DNA of 64,000 nucleotides from the NCBI GenBank assembly GCA_030998225.1, contig JAPYXD010000698.1:3575001-3639000 (forward strand). The letters run 5' to 3'. Of this stretch, positions 49,354 to 59,484 are shown one piece after another. Each line of letters starts with the position of its first letter. Within the stretch, counting starts at the first letter, position 1. The translations under genes and the position numbers were made by a program. The notes below the pieces were generated by a model. That model was given only the letters and a program-made list of their open reading frames with translations, made no database searches and was not told the DNA's origin. This DNA comes from Diplolepis rosae. Lineage: Eukaryota; Arthropoda; Insecta; Hymenoptera; Diplolepididae.

Positions 49354-50556
49354 AATTCAAATATTGTTGATGTTCTTAGTTGGCTTTAGGGTCCAGAAAA
49401 AATGTAACTCAGAGTTACGTAAAACTATAAAATTTGTCTAAATAACTAAATTCAACAAAGAAGACTGTGCAAAATTTTTTTCTTATAAAAATACATAGGA
49501 AGAAAGTTAAAAAATTTGCGCATGTGACGGATAAACATTGTGGTAAAAAATGATATAAAAGAATTGCACGTGTGAAAACTGTAAAATAAACTATGAAATT
49601 GGTAAAATTGTAGAAGTTAACAAGAATAATTACAGAATAAATTTTTATTTTTTGTAAATTTAGTTTAGAAAAATTTTATACACCGAAAAAAATTCCTTGT
49701 ACTCGTATACTATTTTTCCTAGATAGGACAGGCGCCAACTTTGCAATCCTAGTTGAAATGACAAAGTTCAAGTTTAGTAAGAAAAACAAAGAAAGCAAGT
49801 TGATTTGACAAACAGATCCTTTCAGGCGCATGTATTAACCGTAACCAAAAAACAACTTTACGTTTATGATCTACTAGAGCAAAATTTATATTGATAAAAG
49901 TGGGTCTTAAAGAATTATTGACAAAAATAAATTTTTGTTTACACAGTGAAAAAGTAATAAATACAGAAGATATTCTTTTTACAGCGGAGTTTTGTAATAA
50001 CAGCATAACAATATTAATTCAATTTAATTGCTAATAGAACTAGAATTCTTAATTTATCTGTAACAAGGTTTATATTGGTTTGTTTAACTGTATGTACGTG
50101 ATTCTCTTAAACAGGAATCCGTGTTATTTCAGCTAGGTTAGACTTAACTATCGGTGATAGTTGACTCTCGGAAAAAAAAAATTTTCGGTGGTTTCACACG
50201 TATAATTCATTTATTTCGTTTTTACCATAATGTTTATCCGTGATATTTTTTAAGTTACTCCCTTCAGTATTCTTACAGGAATAATTTGTTGTACACTTTT
50301 TATTTTTTTTATTGTAAATTTAGTTATTTAGACTAACTGTATAGTTTTACACGTGCAATTTTTTTATATCATTTTTTACCACAATTTTTATATGTCACAC
50401 GGGCAATTTTTTAAGTTTATTCTTTTGTATTTTTATAAAAATAAACTCTCACTGATGAGGACTCCAATCTGAGTCGAAACGTTTGAAAATATGAAACTGA
50501 GTTACATTTTTTCTGGACCCTAAAGCCAACTAAGAACATCAACAATATTTGAATAT
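49354..50556. mobile_element. TTGGCTTTAG-ended foldback, ~1.2 kb
   Basis: Ends pair over at least 60 bases with very few changes: CAAATATTGTTGATGTTC, TTGGCTTTAGGGTCCAG and AAATGTAACTCAG, each with its complement at 50490-50553. The frame at 49749-50006 is not a recognised protein. A half copy is at 4446-4560. Confidence 0.85.
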
Positions 50557-50576
50557 TAAAACTAAGGGTCGATATA

Positions 50577-50985
50577 AGGGTTCATCCATAAACTACGTAG
50601 CCGAATTCTAGTCAACTTTTGACCCCCCCCCCCCCCTCAACGACGTAGTTTTTTTTGACTGAAAGTGAATTTGATAATATTTTTTAATTTACAAGTTTTA
50701 TTTATAGCAATTACAGCGTGACGAAAATTAAACTTTTTTCTTTTTATAATCTAACATAATTTATTAGAGTTTATTTATTAATAAATAATTTAATAAATAA
50801 TTTTAAAAATTATATGGAAATCAATAAAGTAATGACATATGTACACGCACATATGTATAGTACGTGTACGTGGATCACGGCAAAAAAGGGGAAAAGTAGT
50901 TTTAATAAAGGCTACGTACATCTGATTGAAACTACCCCCCCCCCCCCCCAAAAAAAATCGGCTACGCAGTTTATGGACGATACCT
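50577..50985. mobile_element. MITE with CCATAAACTACGTAG ends and C-tracts
   Basis: AGGGTTCATCCATAAACTAC at the left; GTTTATGGACGATACCT at the right; GTAGCCGA / TCGGCTAC inside. Runs of C at about 50626-50637 and 50936-50949. Confidence 0.82.
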
Positions 50986-51110
50986 AAGTTCTGTTCATTA
51001 TTATTAATTTAAATTATTTTATTGGAAATAAAAAGTAATATATTAAACTATAGAAAAATTTACCTCCTCGTATGGGATGAGAACCTATAGTAAAACAAGT
51101 ATTCAAACTA

Positions 51111-51307
51111 CACTGAGAAAACAGTTTTGTCAAATCAACAAAAATATTTTGTTAGTATTTAGCCAACAAAATTCTTTTGTGGTGCCAACAAAACATTTTG
51201 CTATATCAATCAAATTTTGTTACTTAAACAAAATGTTTTGTTGGGACAACAAAATATTTTGTCAGGACAACAAAAAAAGTTTTGTTGGATAAATTTTTTT
51301 CTCAGTG
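51111..51307. mobile_element. CACTGAGAAAA-ended MITE, ~197 bp
   Basis: CACTGAGAAAACAGTTTTGT ... TTTTTTTCTCAGTG with TA at both sides; the interior repeats ACAAAATATTTTGTT-like palindromes. The reading frame across it is a by-product. Confidence 0.88.
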
Positions 51308-52235
51308 TAAAATCAAACTTAATTTAAATTTAGTAAGATCTCTTCTCTAGCTTTCTTTTTATTTACTCTTTATTTTTCCCTTGAATCTAGTTAATCAAAT
51401 TGGTCATAAGTCATAAGATAGTCAAAAAATGATAGTCATAGGTTATAAGATTTTTACGACTCTCATTGGGTTTTTAAAAATAATTATTCTTACTCATGAA
51501 TTATTCTTACTCGCATCTACAAAATTCCCTATAAATGGAACAGAAATAAAAATCACTGCGAAAATCTCAGTTGAATATTTGCATCAAAAAAATATACATC
51601 TGCAACGCTAAGAGATATGCACTTAATTAGAATTGGAAATAAAACATATTTCACGTACACATATTTATAAAAAAATATATATTTTTAAACATAAACTCTG
51701 AACGATTCTTATCAAAATTGGAAAAAGGACTGTGATCTTCGTAATAAATGAGATTGATCTTTATCTTAAGAATTTATCCACCAAAAAAGTTTTTCCTTTT
51801 ATTCTCCAGAATGCTTGAGGCTCAAAGAAGGAAATATAGAAACACCTTAGTAAATAACACGAAAGAAAGTTTGTAATCCGGCTTTAAGACTCTCTGCGAT
51901 TGTATTTTGTAGCTCCAGAGCAACAATTATTTCGGATTCTGAGAAACTGAAAGCCTAATAAATCCAAAACCGACGACACTGACGGGTAAAATAAACTGAT
52001 TGTGATACACGCAATAGTAAATTAAATTTGCAATTACTCACTGATTCTGTGCTTGCAATTATAGGGATCGAACCTGAAACGTGTATGTTTCACACGTGAC
52101 ATAACTCTAATCTGAAAATCACTAAATAAGATTATCGAGATTCTTAAAAAATCTTTATGCAAAAAAATATTTTTATTCTAGAAAAAATGTGCATAGAAAC
52201 ATGTATGTTCGATTTTTTATAAATACATTCTAATA
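51308..52235. other. AT-rich stretch
   Basis: No gene or repeat boundary recognised. Confidence 0.4.
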
Positions 52236-52339
52236 CACTCAGAAAAAAGTCTGGTTAAAACAACCAGAATTCCGATTATTTCAACCGGAAAAAATGTTAC
52301 GAAGAGCCGTACTAGTAATTCCAGTTAAAAATGTTTCTA

Positions 52340-52620
52340 TTGGGTTGGCAACAAAGTCATTTAGTTTTTTTTCATGATTTTCAAAGCAAGTTTATTAATA
52401 AAAATAAAAAACATTAATCAATTATGTATTGACCATTATGTTCGATGACCTTTTGCCATCTTTCAGTCAGCTTCATAATTCCGCTTGCGTGAAAAGTTTG
52501 GTTCTTAGAGGCAAAAAACTGAATCAACTCATTTTTAACAGCCTCATTTGAATCGAATGTTTTTCCATTCAAATGGTTTTGAAGTGAAGGAATTTCCCGG
52601 TTGAATGCTAGCATAACCTT
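52340..52620 (-). mobile_element. Truncated mariner element, 3' end
   Basis: A TA followed by the terminal sequence TTGGGTTGGCAACAAAGTC, typical of mellifera/irritans-group mariners, then a reverse-strand coding remnant. The other terminus is absent: the element stops near 52620, probably by 5' truncation or deletion. Confidence 0.85.
52414..52614 (-). pseudogene. mariner transposase, C-terminal 66 codons
   Basis: The reading contains LNGKTFDSNEAVKNELIQFF and ends in a WQKVIEHNGQYIID-type tail, the conserved end of DD34D mariner transposases of insects. Families of this kind normally run to about 345 residues; here the DNA-binding half and the entire catalytic domain with its three aspartates are missing. 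The preserved frame suggests fairly recent activity, but the product cannot be functional. Lies inside the 52236-53244 element. No promoter seen. Confidence 0.85.
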
Positions 52621-52861
52621 AAAAATCTACAATCTACAAATTTCTTTGCCTCTGAACTTTTCCTTTAAGTTATCTAACTTCCACTCACTTAACACCTTGT
52701 ACACTTTATTCTCAATTTCTTTGAAACTTTGTAAAAATAATTCGAGACAAGATGCAAGACTTTTAAGATTCCTTTAGACTCTATCTTGTGTTCGTTTTCA
52801 CTTGTTTTTGCAAACGGCCTAATCAGGCCTAATACACAACACAACTAACAGGAAACCGGTA

Positions 52862-52998
52862 TCAACATGCATACCAGCCTTGGCATTTTGATTCTTGAGG
52901 GGCAGCCCCCACCACACCACCCTCCTAGTGACTCAGTGGGAAGGTGGCGTAGTGGGGGCTGCCCTTCGAGAGTCAAAATACCGAGGCTTACATGTATA
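52862..52998. mobile_element. GC-rich 137-bp hairpin
   Basis: ATGCATACCAGCCTTGGCAT at the left pairs with ATACCGAGGCTTACATGTAT at the right; GGGGCAGCCCCCACC pairs with TAGTGGGGGCTGCCC. Strikingly GC-rich for this window and nearly a perfect fold. Confidence 0.85.
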
Positions 52999-53244
52999 GC
53001 AAAAAACGAAAAGACGCCAGATTGTGTAGACAGTAACACTGCCAACGGCGTATCTTGGAACTACTTTTACTATATTTTCCTCTAACATTAACTGGAATAT
53101 ATATAATAATATAAGAATATATATAACCAGAATTTTGTAACCATAATAAGTAAACAATTTTTCTGGTGAAATTAACTAAAATTTAACCGGAAATTTTTCA
53201 ACCGATTAGCTTTAGTAAATTTAACCGAAACTTTTTTCTAAGTG

Positions 53245-54538
53245 TACAATTTAATGTTATAAGCGAGAAATTTGTTTCTCGAAGGTTATAAAAAGAAGCT
53301 TAAAGTAGGGTGAAATTGTTATCATAACTTTTTATCTTTTTTAAAGCGCAATACAAGCTTCTTATCGACCGATATACTGTTGTTTTAATTATTTTTCTGA
53401 TTTTACTAATTAAATTGACTTTCGGATTATTTATGGAAAAAAGGCCTCCTTGTTAGTTTTTTAATAACCCTTTTCTTCTCTATAATTGTGTTTCCATAGT
53501 AATTTTATTTACTCGTATTGTTAATTTGAAATAAGAGACCAACATGTGCATTTAATCAAAAGAATATTAATGGCGACATCTTAACCCTAATAATTATTTT
53601 TTATCGTCTTTGTTGAAAAACCTTTATGCTCGATAATTGAATTCTGAACAGAATCCTTAATCTTTGGAGGAAGATTAGTGGGGTGGTTCCATTTACGTTT
53701 CTTAATAGTTAAATAATTTATAGTCGCAGCGAGCAAAGTGAAAAAATGAACTTCTTCACTCGATTGCCGAAGCTCATTCCTCTCGAAAAAAAATTTATTG
53801 ACGCGGTTCAATAAATTTCACTGCTAATTGCATAAAGAAAATTTGTAGTAGTAATTCTATCTATAGTTCAGGCATACGTATCTATGTAAGTATATGTACT
53901 TATATACACATAAATGAACTGAGACTTCTGCGATAATCTTAGCCCCTTTAATGGTAATGTGATTTTTCCTCAACCGCGATTACTATCTGTGGAATAAAAA
54001 AGACTGGGGCGTAGAATTTAATCCAATCGACCTGAGTTCTTATGACAAAAATGTGTTCCCAGTAATAAAGTAATACAATAGAGAGGAAAAAACATTTGAC
54101 TTGAGAATTTTTTACAGACATTTTACGGACATTCATTTTATCGTATTTTTATTCGGACTAGAAATGTTGTACTGATAAATATAATTTCATGATGAATAAC
54201 TTGATGCGGTTAAAATTTGAATTATTTTACAAACGTTAATTTATCACTAGAGAAACCAAATTCAGTAATTTGCGTTCCACATATAAATATTAATATGTAT
54301 AAATAAGCACGAAAGTGAATTGAGAAACGTTTCTGGACGAAAATTAATATTAATTTCAATCTCTATATTGATTTCATCCTCTGTAAAGCTGCAGTCGAGG
54401 AATTTTCAGAGAAAAACAACTTTTCAAATCGAAAAAGATACCTCACGATATTAAATAAAGTTTAGGAAATTGAAAATATGTTATATACAAGAAAGAATCT
54501 ATACTATCTATATGGGGGAGCTTATGTAGAAAACTATA
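53245..54538. other. AT-rich stretch
   Basis: No supported gene. The frames at 53587-53811 and 53948-54136 show no family features. Confidence 0.4.
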
Positions 54539-54603
54539 CACTGTTAGAAATTTCTACCGTTATTTTCTGAAACACGTGACTAGAGTTTTATTCAGTAAGG
54601 GCA
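54539..54603 (-). mobile_element. Fragment of the CACTGTTAGAAATTTCTACCG family
   Basis: CACTGTTAGAAATTTCTACC then GAAACACGTGACTAGAGTTT, inverse of the ends at 15408-15461 and 15601-15655. Only one end is present. Confidence 0.6.
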
Positions 54604-54665
54604 TGTGATACTTAGGAAATTATTAAATTTCATTGATTTCAGGTTTCTAAAATGTGATCAAATTA

Positions 54666-55576
54666 AAGGTACTTTTTCCAATAGGGTTAATTGACATGTC
54701 ACGCGTGACTACTGTCAAACTAAATACACAATTTTATTCAGTTTTTATTGACATTTTATCATGGAAAGACTTACGCCTCAACAACGTTTACAAATCGTAC
54801 AATTATATTACGAAAATGGACGCTCTGTGAAAAGTGTTTATCGCGCGCTCAGGCCAATTTATGGTGTACATAATCGTCCTACCGAACGCACTATACGGCA
54901 TACCATCGGCAAACTTGAGAATAATTTAACATTATTGGATGATACTCGACCGATTAGACCACGTACAGCCCGAACTGTAGAGAATATTGCGGCTGTAAAT
55001 GAGAGTTTTACCGAAGACCCAGAAGAATCGATTCGGTGCCGATCTCAACAATTTGGCCTATCTTATGGCACTACTTGGGCGATTTTTGGTGCCGGAAATT
55101 GAAGCCCGTAATCTCCACGACATTTGGTTCCAACAAGACGGCGCTACATGTCATACAGCCCGTGAAACAATGGATTTACTGCGTAGTCGTTTCGGTGAGC
55201 AATTTATTTCTCGTCTCGGACCGGTGGATTGGCCTCCAAGATCGTGTGATATCACACCTTTGGACTTTTATTTGTGGGGGTATGTAAAGTCTAAATGTTT
55301 TGTTGATAAACCAGCTAGTATTGAGGCATTGGAAGCCAACATTACTGAAGTTATTAGCGAGATACCGACCGAAGTCCTCGAGCGAGTCATTCAAAATTGG
55401 TGTTTACGGATGGACGAATTAAAGCGCAGTTGCAGCCAACATTTTAAAGGGGTTATCTTTAAAAAATAAATGTCGTGAATGGTTCTACACAAAAATAAAA
55501 AAGATTGCCCTATCAATTTGAATTTTCGTTGTTTTATTTCAATTTAAAATCCTATACCTCTAAATTGATCACCCTT
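54666..55576 (+). mobile_element. DD41D-type mariner-superfamily element, copy A
   Basis: TA precedes AAGGTACTTTTTCCAATAGG; the right end is TTGATCACCCTT then TA. The two termini agree only loosely, so boundaries are provisional. Coding relics run from 54761 to 55469. Confidence 0.7.
54761..55469 (+). pseudogene. DD41D-type transposase, internally deleted and frameshifted
   Basis: The N-terminal part (54761 to ~55102) begins MERLTPQQRLQIVQLYYENG and reads through a helix-turn-helix (RSVKSVYRALRPIYG, RPTERTIRHTIGKLE) to SQQFGLSYGTTWAI, the usual paired DNA-binding region. The frame then breaks and resumes at about 55104 with EIEARNLHDIWFQQDGATCH through PPRSCDITPLDFYLWGYVKS to the end at 55469. 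Second and third catalytic aspartates are present with 41 residues between QQD and TPLD (my count), matching the DD41D (rosa-like) lineage. The first aspartate segment (FSDEAHFW, present in copy B) is deleted at the junction near 55080. Inactive. Confidence 0.85.
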
Positions 55577-55577
55577 T

Positions 55578-55822
55578 ACATGTTTGTGTCTAAAAAGTAC
55601 ATAAAATTTTCTTTTAAAAATTTGGGAAATACTAGAGAAGATAAAAACGGACATAGATAGACTACTTTTGAAATTGAAAAAAAGTTGAATTTTAGCAAAA
55701 TATATCGGTAAATTTTTTTTGATTGTCAAAAACAAAAGTAGTCTATCTACGTCCGTTTTCATATTTTTTACCATTTCCCAGAATTTAAAAAGAAAATTTT
55801 ATATACATTAGACACAAACATG
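55578..55822. mobile_element. Hairpin element next to mariner copy A
   Basis: ACATGTTTGTGTCTAAAAAG against TTAGACACAAACATGT, and AACGGACATAGATAGACTAC against GTAGTCTATCTACGTCCGTT. It abuts the right end of the mariner element directly. Confidence 0.82.
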
Positions 55823-55867
55823 TAGAAAATGGACCAAATGGTTCACATGAACTTGCTACTTTTCTTA

Positions 55868-56927
55868 AGGGGGGAAATCCATGTAAAAATTTCAAAAAAT
55901 CGTACAGCGCGCAAACAGCAACAGATTGAAGAAAATCAGTTTTTTGAAGACTCAGAAGGACTATTGTATTGACCTGGGATTGCGGATTAATCGGTAAGTA
56001 ACTAAAACTGGTCGTTATACACGGAGAAAAAAAACTGTTGAATGAACAGATGTCATCTGCTGGAATAGGGACAGCAGTTTTTTTTTGTAATATTTACAGA
56101 CTTTTCTGTTGGATTCACAGATTGTTTGTAAACTCAACAGATGAACCTGTAAAATCTACAGACATGTCTGTTAGAATTGAGGATTTCAAGAAAAAAGAGA
56201 AATCCGAATTCTAACAGACATGTCTGTAGATTTTACAGGTTCATCTCTTGAGTTTACACACAATCTGTGAATCCAACAGAAAAATCTGTAAATATTACAA
56301 AAAAAAACTGCTGTCCCTATTCCAGCAGATGACATCTGTTGATTCAACAATTTTTTTTTCTCCGTGTACTGTACTAATACTTTAAAAGCGATTATCTCGA
56401 AACTGTATTTTTAAAAACTGCTCGTGTTGTAACTAAAAACTTTATTGACCGATTTGTCTGAAATTTTAAAAGGCTTTTCTCTACATTATTATCGGAAGGA
56501 TAAACCCAAAATTGTAGATATTTCGCGTTAATAAAATACTTTTTGGGGGTCAAAAATGTCGAAAAAATAGCCCAAAATTCTAACTTATTTTTCAAAGGCT
56601 TATTTTATATTGAATTTTATGTTTTTTTTTAGTGTTATAGGTTTATCCTTCGCGTTAATATGTTATAAAAAGAAAGAAATTTAATTTTTTTTTGTTTCAG
56701 ATCAATAGTTAATGTGTGATAAATAGAGCACTTTGGACCTCGCGCCGAAGACGACAGACGAGAAATTATTCTAAGCCGCCATTTTGGGAGGAAAAAAAAA
56801 ATTTTATACTTTAGAAAGGTTAAATAAAGTTATGTTAAAAATTTTAAACAATAAAATTATTTTATCACCTTCAAAAACATTTTTAAAATATGACTGATTT
56901 TGAGGCGTTTACATGAACTTCTCCCCT
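55868..56927. mobile_element. AGGGGGGAAATCCATG-ended element with nested hairpin
   Basis: AGGGGGGAAATCCATGTAAA at the left and TTTACATGAACTTCTCCCCT at the right, TA on both sides. The interior includes GCCGCCATTTTGG (56775). The palindrome 56020-56366 is inserted into it. Confidence 0.8.
56020..56366. mobile_element. Near-perfect 347-bp palindrome, CACGGAG ends
   Basis: CACGGAGAAAAAAAACTGTT and AACAATTTTTTTTTCTCCGTG with TA on both sides. Arms match almost base for base (CAGATGTCATCTGCTGG / CCAGCAGATGACATCTG; GATGAACCTGTAAAATCTAC / GTAGATTTTACAGGTTCATC). Repeated CAGACATGTCTG words inside. Confidence 0.95.
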
Positions 56928-57190
56928 TAAAGTATCACATACCCTTAAGGATTCGTAAAATTAATAATATTAAGTAAAAATTCAGTACATTTTTCGCAAT
57001 TTTAAGAAACTTTTATTCAAAGACTTCATAAATATCGTCAAATTATTGATGTATATTCAATTTGTTTATATACTGTATATGCAAATTATTATACTTCATA
57101 TACTTGTATATTGATACGTTTCCAAATATCTTTTTCATATGAGAATAATAATCAATTTTTTTGTATGATTTTCGTATTGTGAAATAAATA

Positions 57191-57223
57191 AATGAAATTA
57201 TTCATCAGATATTTTGAGCGAGG
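57191..57223 (+). promoter_or_regulatory. Acceptor, short 5' UTR leader and start context
   Basis: TTATTCATCAG ends at 57208 and is followed by 15 bases (containing TGA in frame with the ATG) and then AGG-ATG-A. The pyrimidine tract is poor, as is common in AT-rich insect introns. This site decides the start: no longer in-frame N-terminus is possible on this exon unless splicing enters at the AG at 57221-57222. Confidence 0.5.
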
Positions 57224-57466
57224 ATGAGTCGACAATCGTTTTGTCCAAGCCTAAGCAGTGGAAGTAGTGTCGGAGAACCTCTGATCGTCGTGGAAGAAAG
57301 CACGCTTGGAGAAGAGGAAGCCGAGTTCCGAAGAAATGAATCACCACCCCGTTGTTTGGATCCTGATTCACCCTCCCTAAACCCCTTTCTACTTTCGCCT
57401 TGGCGAGAAGCTAGAAAACACTCTCTACCAACTCCTCAGTGCACTTCTGGCATTACTGCCTCTCAA
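57224..57466 (+). CDS. First coding exon of an unidentified Ser/Arg-rich protein
   Basis: Residues 1-81 of a multi-exon host gene. It begins MSRQSFCPSLSSGSS and ends GITASQ, immediately before a GTATGT donor at 57467, so the intron is phase 0. The ATG at 57224 is favoured because an in-frame TGA lies at 57215-57217 and an AG acceptor at 57207-57208 would give a 15-base UTR leader on this exon. The segment is acidic in the middle (VVEESTLGEEEAEF), then rich in Pro/Ser and polar residues (PPRCLDPDSPSLNPF). I see no signal peptide, membrane helix or enzyme motif. GC content and codon use stand out clearly from the AT-rich repeats on either side. The family is not recognised. The exon is believed real because two further exons join in the same phase with similar composition. 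Confidence 0.78.
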
Positions 57467-57670
57467 GTATGTGATATATGATTATGGATCGCTTTTTGCT
57501 TATTTTAATCAATCAGATACTCAAATTTAAAAATAAACTAAAACTATTATATTCATATCAGTATTTATAACATATGGATTGTGGTTTTTGACGCTAAAAA
57601 TATTACCTAAAAAAATTAATGTTATTCATAGATTTAAAGAATTTGAAATTTTTCTGTGGAAAAAGAGACT

Positions 57671-58003
57671 CTTTCGACTGTGCCGGGATTCGAGCCCGGG
57701 TCTTTCGATTGCCGGTCAACATCTCCTTCTCCATAGGAAGACCCCTTTATATTGCCTTACGGCTGTAATTATTTCAAATAAGGTGGTTGAGTTCGAAATT
57801 TTTGCCACTGCTTACATTATCGGAGGATCATTATTCGCGTATCAGATAGGAACGTTGCCGACAGACGTAAGGTAATGCCGTTAGGCGATATAAAGGGGTT
57901 TTCCTGTGGAGAAGGAGATATTGGACGCCTGTGTAGCTCAGTTGGTTAGAGCAGTCGACTAACAATCGAAATACCCGGGCTCGAATCCCGGCACAGTCGA
58001 AAG
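57671..58003. repeat. Inverted repeat with tRNA-like arm ends
   Basis: Left arm 57671-57763 and right arm 57877-58003 are inverted copies (CTTTCGACTGTGCCGGG / CCGGCACAGTCGAAAG; ACATCTCCTTCTCCATAGG / CTGTGGAGAAGGAGATAT; CCCCTTTATATTGCC). The left arm lacks the ~35 bases that form the D-arm and most of the anticodon arm in the right copy. Lies in an intron of the host gene. Confidence 0.88.
57927..57998 (+). tRNA. tRNA-like sequence, anticodon AAC (Val) if functional
   Basis: 72 bases fold as a cloverleaf: D-arm GCTC...GAGC, anticodon loop CTAACAA, T-arm CCGGG-CTCGAAT-CCCGG, acceptor GCCTGTG/CACAGTC with one mismatch. The anticodon stem has one mismatch. An A box (TAGCTCAGTTGG) and B box (GGCTCGAATCC) are present. 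There is no T-run just downstream, and a deleted inverted copy sits 170 bases away, so a tRNA-derived repeat (SINE-like head) is as likely as a working gene. Confidence 0.4.
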
Positions 58004-58106
58004 TTATTTATAGATATTCATAATTAAAAATATTTTTTTTTAAATATATAGATATGGTTAATTAAAATGGAATTAAAGAAAAGACGTTCGCTAATAAACC
58101 CAATAG

Positions 58107-58430
58107 GTTCGTCGATTGAGTGAAAGAGGAGGCGAAGGATCTGGTCCATCTCCAAAAGAGGCAGCTTTTCTGGCCACACTTTCCCAGGCACCAGCTCCTC
58201 AACCAGGAGGACGAAGGCATTCAGTTGTCACGATCTCTAAAGTACCATCGACTATATTTGGGACAAGTCGTCGAGAATCCATTGCAGCTTTTCCAATGGG
58301 AGCAACTAGAATACTTCCTAGTCGACGGGAATCCATTTCCGGTTTATCCGGTCCTCCAAGCAATAGTGGAAGCACCCATAATCTTCAGCTGGACATTATG
58401 GATGACATCGCTGAAATAAAAGCAAGAAAG
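58107..58430 (+). CDS. Second coding exon, RRxS-rich
   Basis: A 324-base exon (108 codons, residues 82-189 of the assembled protein) between acceptor AATAG (ending 58106) and donor AAG/GTGAAA (58431). Both boundaries are phase 0, so the exon could be skipped without a frameshift. The peptide starts VRRLSERGGEGSG and contains four RRxS motifs: RRLS 83-86, RRHS 117-120, RRES 136-139 and RRES 154-157. Such sites fit protein kinase A or related basophilic kinases (known motif preference; use here is inferred). The segment KEAAFLATLSQ, at about 98-108, may be a short helix. The end (LDIMDDIAEIKARK) is charged and probably helical. No catalytic domain is visible. The exon lies between two repeat-filled introns. 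The opposite-strand and other-frame readings are shadows. Confidence 0.82.
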
Positions 58431-58552
58431 GTGAAAAATTATTTGAACTTTGAGCATTCACGCCAGAGCAATAACGAGGGCGGGGCGGGGCGCAGTCCGT
58501 CTGGTAAAATTAAAAATAAAAACATTTTGTTTTTCATGAAATGAGGTATTTA

Positions 58553-59141
58553 AGGGGTCTACCCACATTAGACGCTGAAAAAGGCTATTTTCATGAATTT
58601 TTTTTAGAGATTTATATTGTAGATATTGATATGAAAATGTGAGGCTACGTAAATACACTCTTACAATACATAAATAGATTTTTTTTTAATTTATTTTAGA
58701 CACTTTCTATAGATGAAAATGGTCGTGAATCATAGGTCCTCAAAAAGTAAATAGATGTGCGCTGATAATGAAATCTCGGAGATGGATTGTTTCTTTCACG
58801 TTTTTTTGCAAAAAAAAATACAGTTAAAATCAAAATTTAAAACAGTCCTTGATATGCGCTATATCTATAGTTGTACAGAATATATGGTAAAAAATTCATA
58901 AGGATCGGTTCATTAGTTTTGGAGATTTTATCAACAAGGCGTCGAAAAACGTTGTTTTGAGGAAAACCCGTTTAAACTTTTTTTTATGAAAAATCGTGAA
59001 AAAAACTTACCTTTGCTTTATCAGCGATGCCTGCACCGTACAATATGCCTTCTCTTGCTTCATAATACTCATTTTCATCCAAAATAGCCTGTCTCCGTTG
59101 AGTTCTGACCTCTTTGGAATTGGTAATGTGGTTAGACCTCT
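58553..59141. mobile_element. TA-flanked TIR element in intron 2
   Basis: AGGGGTCTACCCACATTAG at the left, GTAATGTGGTTAGACCTCT at the right; AAAAGGCTATTTTCATGAA against TTTTCATCCAAAATAGCC... inside, in partial register. TA duplicated at both ends. Confidence 0.82.
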
Positions 59142-59220
59142 TAAGCAAAATTATTACGGTTTTTTGTTAATTCATTCTATTTTTTCTATATAATTTTTAC
59201 TATAAAAATGAAACCCAATT

Positions 59221-59233
59221 GGGGGGGGGGGGG
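59221..59233 (+). repeat. G(13) homopolymer
   Basis: Thirteen consecutive G between AATT and TATATAAG. Confidence 0.95.
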
Positions 59234-59484
59234 TATATAAGAAGGGCGTACTAAAGTACTTTTGCCCAGGGCATAAAAATTTCTCGTTACGGCTCTGATT
59301 CACGCAGAGATTAAAATAGTCGCATTCTCTCACGTCACTCGCACGAATGCGGATTAATTCGCACGCGTGTCTTCACTTTGCATGGCACTGTGTACGCATT
59401 TTGTAATCTGATTAAATTTCCACAATATTAATTTTTAATATATATTTCACTATTTCATCAATGCTCGAAACTAACTGTTGACAG

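Larger units (their letters stand above)
52236..53244. mobile_element. CACTCAGAAAAAAGT-ended element hosting a mariner relic
   Basis: CACTCAGAAAAAAGTCTGG at the left, CGAAACTTTTTTCTAAGTG at the right, TA on both sides. Arms rich in AACCGGAA/TTCCGGTT-like words. The centre is occupied by the mariner fragment at 52340-52620 and the GC-rich hairpin at 52862-52998. Confidence 0.8.
57467..58106 (+). other. Intron between coding exons 1 and 2
   Basis: A phase-0 intron of 640 bases, GTATGT to AATAG. More than half of it is the 57671-58003 inverted repeat with the tRNA-like sequence; the remainder is simple AT-rich sequence. Confidence 0.75.
58431..59484 (+). other. Intron between coding exons 2 and 3
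   Basis: A phase-0 intron of 1054 bases, GTGAAA to GACAG. It contains a complete TA-flanked TIR element (58553-59141) and a 13-base G run (59221-59233). No additional exon seen. Confidence 0.75.

Noticed and set aside
57579..57875. 98-codon frame in intron 1
   Set aside because: Runs through the tRNA-like inverted repeat; not coding.
59221..59233. G-quadruplex former
   Set aside because: A single homopolymer run rather than four spaced G tracts; at most slippage-prone.
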